Positions 20,299 to 24,695 of a stretch of DNA of 24,695 nucleotides are shown one piece after another. Location: assembly GCA_030615365.1 (NCBI GenBank), contig JAUWZM010000039.1, positions 1 through 24,695 on the forward strand, given 5' to 3'. The notes under the pieces are model-generated. The model ran no database searches, was not told where the DNA came from, and saw only the letters and a program-made list of their open reading frames with translations. How positions within the stretch are numbered: the stretch's first letter is position 1; each line of letters opens with the position of its first letter. A program made the position numbers and the translations under genes. Source of the DNA: Candidatus Aerophobota bacterium. GTDB lineage: Bacteria > Aerophobota > Aerophobia > Aerophobales > B3-G15.

Positions 20299-20347
20299 CA
20301 GTAAATTTGACAAACATTTATAATTTACTATAACAATAACGTGAGGT
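20299..20347 (+). promoter_or_regulatory. 49-bp promoter/operator element, copy 2 (upstream of leuS)
   Basis: Base-identical to 16242-16290. TTGACA and TATAAC at 16-bp spacing and the flanking palindrome AGTAAATT / AATTTACT are intact. It is the strongest promoter candidate between the barrel-like gene and leuS, 110 bp before the leuS start. Confidence 0.6.
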
Positions 20348-20351
20348 GGAA

Positions 20352-20405
20352 ATGAGGCGTGGTGAAGAAATAGGGAAGCGAAGAAAGGCTAAAAAAGATA
20401 AGTAG
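20352..20405 (+). CDS. 17-residue leader ORF, possibly an XRE relic
   Basis: ATG 20352, MRRGEEIGKRRKAKKDK, TAG. It begins just after the promoter element and corresponds in position and partly in sequence to the first codons of the XRE relic at 16295 (GTGAGG, GAAATA). Basic residues dominate. It may be a relic of the same regulator or a leader peptide ahead of leuS. No typical leucine-codon run is present, so leucine attenuation is not suggested. Confidence 0.3.
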   Translation: MRRGEEIGKRRKAKKDK

Positions 20406-20457
20406 AACTTCATTGTAATGCTTACTTTTTTTCTGTAAGGTCAATCAGGATGGATAA

Positions 20458-22911
20458 ATGAGTTTTCAATATAAACCGCAAGAGATTGAAAAAAAATGGC
20501 AAAGATACTGGGAGGTTAACAAAACTTTTTTTTCTCGATTAAGAAAAGACAAGGAAAAGTACTATCTCCTGGAAATGTTTCCCTATACCTCGGGGGGCAT
20601 TCATATGGGACATGTGCGCAATTATGTTATTGCAGATGTTCTGGCCCGATACAAGTGGATGAGGGGATTTAATGTTCTTCATCCCATTGGTTTTGATGCG
20701 TTTGGTTTACCTGCCGAAAATGCTGCTCTGGAAAAAAAGATTCATCCCCAGGAATGGACTTATCGCAATATCAAGGTTTTAGAAGGTCAGTTAAAGCAAT
20801 TGGGAATCTCTTATGATTGGGAAAGAAAAGTTATTACCTGTGATGAGAATTATTACCGCTGGAATCAATGGTTTTTTATCAAGTTTTACCAGAAAGGATT
20901 AGTGTATCGAAAAAAAGCTTTAGCTAATTGGTGTCCTGTTTGTAAGACCGTTTTAGCGAATGAACAGGTAATAAATGATAAATGCTATCGATGTGACTCA
21001 CCTGTTGAGCAAAAAGAACTCACTCAGTGGTTTTTTAAAATTACTAAATATGCCGATGAGCTCTTAGAGGAAATTTCGAATTTACCTCACTGGTCTTTGC
21101 CGGTAAAAAAAATGCAAATTAACTGGATCGGCAGAAGCGAGGGAATGGAGATTAAGTTTAAGTTAGCGGAGAATTATACGGAAATACCTGTGTTTACTAC
21201 TCGATCGGATACCATCTTTGGAGCTACTTATCTTGTTCTATCTCCTCATCATCCTTTAACTGAAAGGGCTATTAGGAGAAATGCAAAGATTGAAGAAGAA
21301 GTGAAGAGGATGAAAAAAGAACAGCTAATTAGAGGAGATATAGAGAAAAGGGGTATTTTCAGTGGTCTGTGGGCAGTAAATCCGATAAATGAAGAAAAAA
21401 TCCCTATCTGGATAGCCAACTATGTCCTGATGGAATATGGCACAGGAGCTATTATGGCTGTTCCTGCTCATGATGAGCGAGATTTTGAATTTGCTAAAAA
21501 ATATGATTTACCTGTAAGAGTTGTGGTATCTCCCCTTCACTGGAGCTCTGATCAGAATAATTTAAAAGAGGCCTATATAGAAGAAGGTACAATGCGAAAC
21601 TCAGCTCAGTTTAATGGACTTCCAAGTGAGCTTGCCAGGAAAAAAATGAGTGAATGGATGCTGAAGCAGAAAATGGCAAATTATAAGGTAAGCTATAAAC
21701 TCAGGGATTGGTGCATTTCCCGTCAAAGATATTGGGGCACTCCTATTCCCATTATTTACTGTTCCCAATGTGGTGTGGTGCCTGTTCCTGAAGAGGACCT
21801 TCCCATAGAACTGCCTTTTGATGTCCAAATTACCGGCAAGGGAGGCTCTCCCTTAAAAAAAATAGAGTCTTTTGTAAAATGTCTCTGTCCTGAGTGTGGG
21901 AAAGAGGCAAGAAGAGAAACTGATACCATGGATACTTTTGTAGATTCTTCCTGGTATTTCCTGCGCTATACCAGCCAGAAAAATGAGCATGCCCCTTTTG
22001 ACAAGAAAGAGGTAGATTACTGGATGCCGGTAGATCAATATGTTGGAGGGATAGAACATGCAATTCTGCATCTTTTGTATTCCCGTTTCTTTACCAAAGC
22101 GCTAAGGGACTTAGGCCTTATTGAAACAGGAGAGCCTTTTAGTAGATTGCTCAATCAGGGAATGGTAATAAAGGATGGGGCTAAAATGTCTAAATCCAAG
22201 GGAAACGTGGTGGCGCCTGAACAGATGATTGAAGAATACGGAGTGGATACTGTAAGGGGATTTATTTTATTTGCCGCTCCTCCCGAGATAGACTTAGAAT
22301 GGAAAAAGGAAGGACTGGAGGGAATTTATCGTTTTTTAAATAGAGTTTGGAGATTAGTTATTTCTCATTTGAAAGAAAAAGCTCAATGGAAGTTTGAAAA
22401 AATCTACTCTCCGGGCAAAAACAAAGAAGAAGTTGAACTCCAGCGGATGGTTCATAAAACCATAAGAAAAGTTACCGAGGATATAGAGCAGCGTTTTCAT
22501 TTTAATACAGCCCTGGCCTCTCTTATGGAGCTGGTAAATTTTCTCTACCAGTACTCTTTTAAGAATAGCCTCATCTATAAAGAGACCTTACAAGTTTTCC
22601 TCTTACTTCTTTATCCCTTTACTCCTCATATCTGTCAGGAACTGGCAGAAAGGATGGGATACGAAGGTGATTTATCTAAATATCCCTGGCCTGAATACAA
22701 GGATGAGTTCCTTAAAAAACGCCAGGTTACCATTGTTATTCAAATTAATGGAAAAGTAAGGGACAGGATGGTTATCTCTGCAAGTGAGGAAAGAGAAACA
22801 GTGGAAAGAGAAGCGTTAGGCAGAGAAAAAATTAAAAGGTATACCCAGGGAAAATCCATAAAAAGAACAATCTATGTTCCTCTCAAGCTTCTCAATATTG
22901 TAGTGCAGTAA
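20458..22911 (+). CDS. leuS: leucyl-tRNA synthetase
   Basis: An 817-residue, full-length bacterial-type class I enzyme that charges tRNA-Leu with leucine. The HIGH-type motif HMGH is at 49-52 with the family line GGIHMGHVRNYVIADVLARY. A zinc module carries CPVC and CYRC near residues 160-180. The CP1 editing domain, which removes wrongly charged amino acids, is present (TTRSDTIFGATYLVL; GAIMAVPAHDERDFEFA, holding the editing aspartate). KMSKS is at 576-580. The C-terminal domain is normal, with VTIVIQINGKVRDRM. A second zinc-like pair (CLCPECG) lies before TDTMDTFVDSSWYF. It has ordinary codon use and no lesion. AGGATGG is a modest ribosome-binding site. The convergent MFS gene ends 221 bp downstream. 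Confidence 0.98.
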   Translation: MSFQYKPQEIEKKWQRYWEVNKTFFSRLRKDKEKYYLLEMFPYTSGGIHMGHVRNYVIADVLARYKWMRGFNVLHPIGFDAFGLPAENAALEKKIHPQEWTYRNIKVLEGQLKQLGISYDWERKVITCDENYYRWNQWFFIKFYQKGLVYRKKALANWCPVCKTVLANEQVINDKCYRCDSPVEQKELTQWFFKITKYADELLEEISNLPHWSLPVKKMQINWIGRSEGMEIKFKLAENYTEIPVFTTRSDTIFGATYLVLSPHHPLTERAIRRNAKIEEEVKRMKKEQLIRGDIEKRGIFSGLWAVNPINEEKIPIWIANYVLMEYGTGAIMAVPAHDERDFEFAKKYDLPVRVVVSPLHWSSDQNNLKEAYIEEGTMRNSAQFNGLPSELARKKMSEWMLKQKMANYKVSYKLRDWCISRQRYWGTPIPIIYCSQCGVVPVPEEDLPIELPFDVQITGKGGSPLKKIESFVKCLCPECGKEARRETDTMDTFVDSSWYFLRYTSQKNEHAPFDKKEVDYWMPVDQYVGGIEHAILHLLYSRFFTKALRDLGLIETGEPFSRLLNQGMVIKDGAKMSKSKGNVVAPEQMIEEYGVDTVRGFILFAAPPEIDLEWKKEGLEGIYRFLNRVWRLVISHLKEKAQWKFEKIYSPGKNKEEVELQRMVHKTIRKVTEDIEQRFHFNTALASLMELVNFLYQYSFKNSLIYKETLQVFLLLLYPFTPHICQELAERMGYEGDLSKYPWPEYKDEFLKKRQVTIVIQINGKVRDRMVISASEERETVEREALGREKIKRYTQGKSIKRTIYVPLKLLNIVVQ

Positions 22912-22996
22912 AAGGGTGAGTTTTTCTAAAAGGTAACGGTTTGAATATAGGATTTCGGTGTATCCCTGTGAAACTACTTCACAATGACAGATCTCC

Positions 22997-23036
22997 TTTC
23001 CCTCAATCCTTTCCCGCAAGGGAAGAGAAAGGGAAA
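22997..23036 (+). terminator. nested hairpins between convergent leuS and MFS genes
   Basis: The inner stem TTCCC-GCAA-GGGAA has a GNRA tetraloop; the outer TTTCCC / GGGAAA encloses it. There is no clean T-run on either strand, so it may be a weak bidirectional terminator or a copy of a common short intergenic repeat. Confidence 0.4.
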
Positions 23037-23132
23037 TCAGGCAGAGGGATAAAAAAGAAGGATTTTCCTGCGGTAATCGTTTTCTCGTTGGTTGATTTAG
23101 AAACAAAACTTCGTCATTTTCTGGCTTAACCC

Positions 23133-24290
23133 TTACGTTAACTTGTTGAAATCGAATCTGAGAGAAAGTGCACTAAAGAAAATCGCTATCAGGGACAGGA
23201 TACCTAAAAAACTAAATCCTCTTATAAATCCAAAATTATCAATCAGGTACCCAATCATAGGTAAGGTAACTGCCGATATAATCATTGTGCCTCCCCCCAA
23301 AGCTCCAACGGAAGTTCCTATTTTCCCCCCGGGGGCTAATTCAACCAAAAGGGTAATACCCACAGGAAAAGTAATGGTACCAAAAAAACCTATTCCAAGA
23401 AGCGGGAAAATTAACCATTTGTAATTCATTGCAGAGCTTAGTGCAATAACGAGATAGAAAAAAAGAAAAAATAATGTGAGTCCTATTAGACTAAAAAAAA
23501 TTATCTTTCTCTTGGAAAACCTATCTCCCAGAATACCACCCAGAGGTTGAGCAATAAAGCCTACACTCATCATTGTTCCTGTTAAAATACCTGCTACATT
23601 CAGGGAAAAACCTGCATTGGTGAGAAAAGAAGGAAGAAAAGAAAGAATTCCGTGAAAAACTGCGCCGCTTAAACCCAAAATCAAGACAATAAGAACAATG
23701 GGCAATCTTATTACCTGAATAAATCCCCTTTTCCCTTTTTCTTTGGGTTCTTTTAGTGTTAGTTGTGTAAGAACGATGGCAATGAGCGCAGGAATAATCA
23801 AAATCATAGCTGCCATTCTCCATTTTAGTCGAGAGATAAGAAAGGCAGTAAGGATAGGGGCAATAAATGGACCTAATTGGCCTCCTATTCCATGGATACC
23901 TAATGCCCGCCCCTTTTTTTGAGTAAACTCTTTGGTGATAAGATTGGCACTTTGAGGATGGTAGGCCGTGATAGCAATTCCAGTAAGAAGGGATGAGACA
24001 AGAAGAAGACCAAATCCCCTACTCAAGCTAAGCACAATTATTCCCAAAGCAAAGAAGAGAAAACCAATGCCAATAGTAGCCACTCTTTTTCGATAAAGAT
24101 CAGCCCAGTATCCAACAGGAGAATGAAGTGCAGCACCTACTATAGTAGCACTTGTCATTAAAATACTGGCATTAAAATAAGATATTCCTATTTCCTTAAC
24201 CAGCACAGGGATAAAAATAGGCAATAAAAGAGCATAGAAGTCGTTAATACAATGGGCAAAAACCAAAGTTCCTAATATACGTGCTTTCAT
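23133..24290 (-). CDS. MFS transporter, possibly drug or sugar-phosphate-like efflux
   Basis: A 385-residue protein with 11-12 hydrophobic helices, the usual size for a short MFS transporter. The sequence HCINDFYALLLPIFIPVL at the start, the conserved loop after helix 2 (GYWADLYRKRVATIG), HPQSANLITKEF (about residue 110) and GDRFSKRKI in the second half (the matching loop) give two MFS halves. The first-helix H-x-x-N-D-F-Y and the loop with HPQSANL resemble the fosmidomycin-resistance (Fsr) group of exporters, which suggests efflux, but substrate is not shown. It acts in the inner membrane. The start ATG is at 24290; its ribosome-binding site is weak. Monocistronic. Confidence 0.87.
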   Translation of the reverse strand: MKARILGTLVFAHCINDFYALLLPIFIPVLVKEIGISYFNASILMTSATIVGAALHSPVGYWADLYRKRVATIGIGFLFFALGIIVLSLSRGFGLLLVSSLLTGIAITAYHPQSANLITKEFTQKKGRALGIHGIGGQLGPFIAPILTAFLISRLKWRMAAMILIIPALIAIVLTQLTLKEPKEKGKRGFIQVIRLPIVLIVLILGLSGAVFHGILSFLPSFLTNAGFSLNVAGILTGTMMSVGFIAQPLGGILGDRFSKRKIIFFSLIGLTLFFLFFYLVIALSSAMNYKWLIFPLLGIGFFGTITFPVGITLLVELAPGGKIGTSVGALGGGTMIISAVTLPMIGYLIDNFGFIRGFSFLGILSLIAIFFSALSLRFDFNKLT

Positions 24291-24382
24291 CCTGATGATT
24301 AGACCCTGTCAATTAATAAATTTCTTTAGAGTATAACTCATGTCTTTTTTTTGTAAAGGATTTATAGGTTATTTACGATAGC

Positions 24383-24558
24383 ATGGGTGATCAGGAAAAG
24401 GGAAAAACATAAGCCAAAGGGTAAAAAAGGCGGGAGATGCGATTGACAGTGAAGCTTTATTTGATAATATTGAAGCTGGAATAAAGCTAAAATTTGGTAA
24501 TGTCAAAAATAACATGAAGGAAAGCATGAAAGACACAGAGTGCACAGAGGGAATGTAA
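24383..24558 (+). pseudogene. small helical protein, frameshifted
   Basis: ATG 24383 gives MGDQEKGK, then a one-base difference in the A5 run (about 24403) shifts the frame. The sensible reading goes on NISQRVKKAGDAIDSEALF, then EAGIKLKFGNVKNNMKESM, and stops at 24556-24558 after running into CACAGAG repeats. The original would be about 55 residues, helical and charged. No ribosome-binding site is evident and no family is known. Confidence 0.5.
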
Positions 24559-24692
24559 GACGTGAGAAGTAATATGTAATGAGTGATATGTAATATGTGA
24601 AGGACAATAAGTGACGGGTGATGTGTGAATAGTAAGTAAAACTTCATCACTCATTACTTATCACATATTACAGTTTTTTGCGTTCTCTGTGG
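24532..24692 (+). repeat. CACAGAG-flanked, hairpin-forming non-coding repeat
   Basis: CACAGAG occurs twice at 24534-24549 and its complement CTCTGTGG at 24685-24692. Between them, the block GTAATATG followed by TAATGAGTGAT (24569-24587) is the near-complement of ATCACTCATTAC and TCACATATTAC (24646-24671). This looks like a dispersed genomic repeat; the right end may continue past the window edge. Confidence 0.5.
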
Positions 24693-24695
24693 TTA

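Noticed and set aside
20352..20405. Leucine attenuation leader of leuS
   Set aside because: The 17-codon peptide is lysine/arginine-rich without leucine codons and no terminator/antiterminator pair is visible before leuS.
1..24695. CRISPR array
   Set aside because: The repeats found are coding tandem repeats or scattered single copies; there are no evenly spaced identical repeats with unique spacers and no cas genes.

Overview
The window looks like an accessory-rich stretch of an AT-rich, probably diderm, uncultivated bacterium. A complete bacterial-type leucyl-tRNA synthetase (leuS), a complete HU gene and strong Shine-Dalgarno sites show that it is bacterial. A signal-peptide protein with barrel-like composition suggests an outer membrane. 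The taxon cannot be fixed from this sequence; a low-GC sediment lineage such as Aerophobota or Omnitrophota is only a guess.

Layout. Positions 1-13,050 hold a plus-strand row of mostly single, unrelated small genes separated by long intergenic stretches. They are membrane-anchored proteins of unknown function (108, 2055, 2609), a 52-residue cysteine-rich zinc-ribbon protein (1072), a small winged-helix-like protein (3119), a pentapeptide-repeat potassium-channel fusion (3554), a frameshifted membrane protein (4813), two damaged copies of a phospholipase-D-type nuclease (1726 and 5770), a HEPN protein (6348), a small protein paired with a retropepsin/SEC-C protein (7305 and 7559), a four-helix membrane protein (8885), a secreted trypsin-like protease (9634), a GyrI-like effector-binding protein (10834), HU with a membrane protein (11564 and 11878) and a Nudix hydrolase (12585). 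From 13,221 to 18,513 there are a PAS-PAS-GGDEF diguanylate cyclase, a 54-residue membrane protein, a belt of gene fossils (NYN nuclease, tyrosine recombinase, XRE regulator, HU fragments), a secreted LamG protein and another secreted protein. From 18,736 to the end the layout is more ordinary: a minus-strand exported barrel-like protein with its terminator, leuS, a convergent MFS transporter, and a decayed small gene next to non-coding repeats.

The most interesting signal is between the genes. An intergenic element of about 80-100 bp occurs three times (921, 3441, 10655), each time ahead of a new plus-strand gene and with arms that can pair. A separate hairpin at 11361 has an integron attC-like layout, TATAAC box, 10-bp stem, GTTAGAC box. 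Other repeated modules are a promoter with an inverted repeat (16242 and 20299, partial at 18604), a promoter block with a palindrome over the -10 box (7038 and 15152), and pieces of HU genes beside accessory genes (14768, 16943, 18640). Together these suggest a site where cassette-like genes have been gained, copied and lost repeatedly. No complete mobile element or integrase is present; only an IS1595-type transposase end and a frameshifted tyrosine-recombinase end are visible.

No pathway is encoded as a unit. The only convincing gene pairs are 2055/2609 (overlapping), 7305/7559 (8-bp gap), 11564/11878 (HU plus membrane protein) and 17039/17986 (two exported proteins). Family names here rest on reading motifs by eye, not on database searches.
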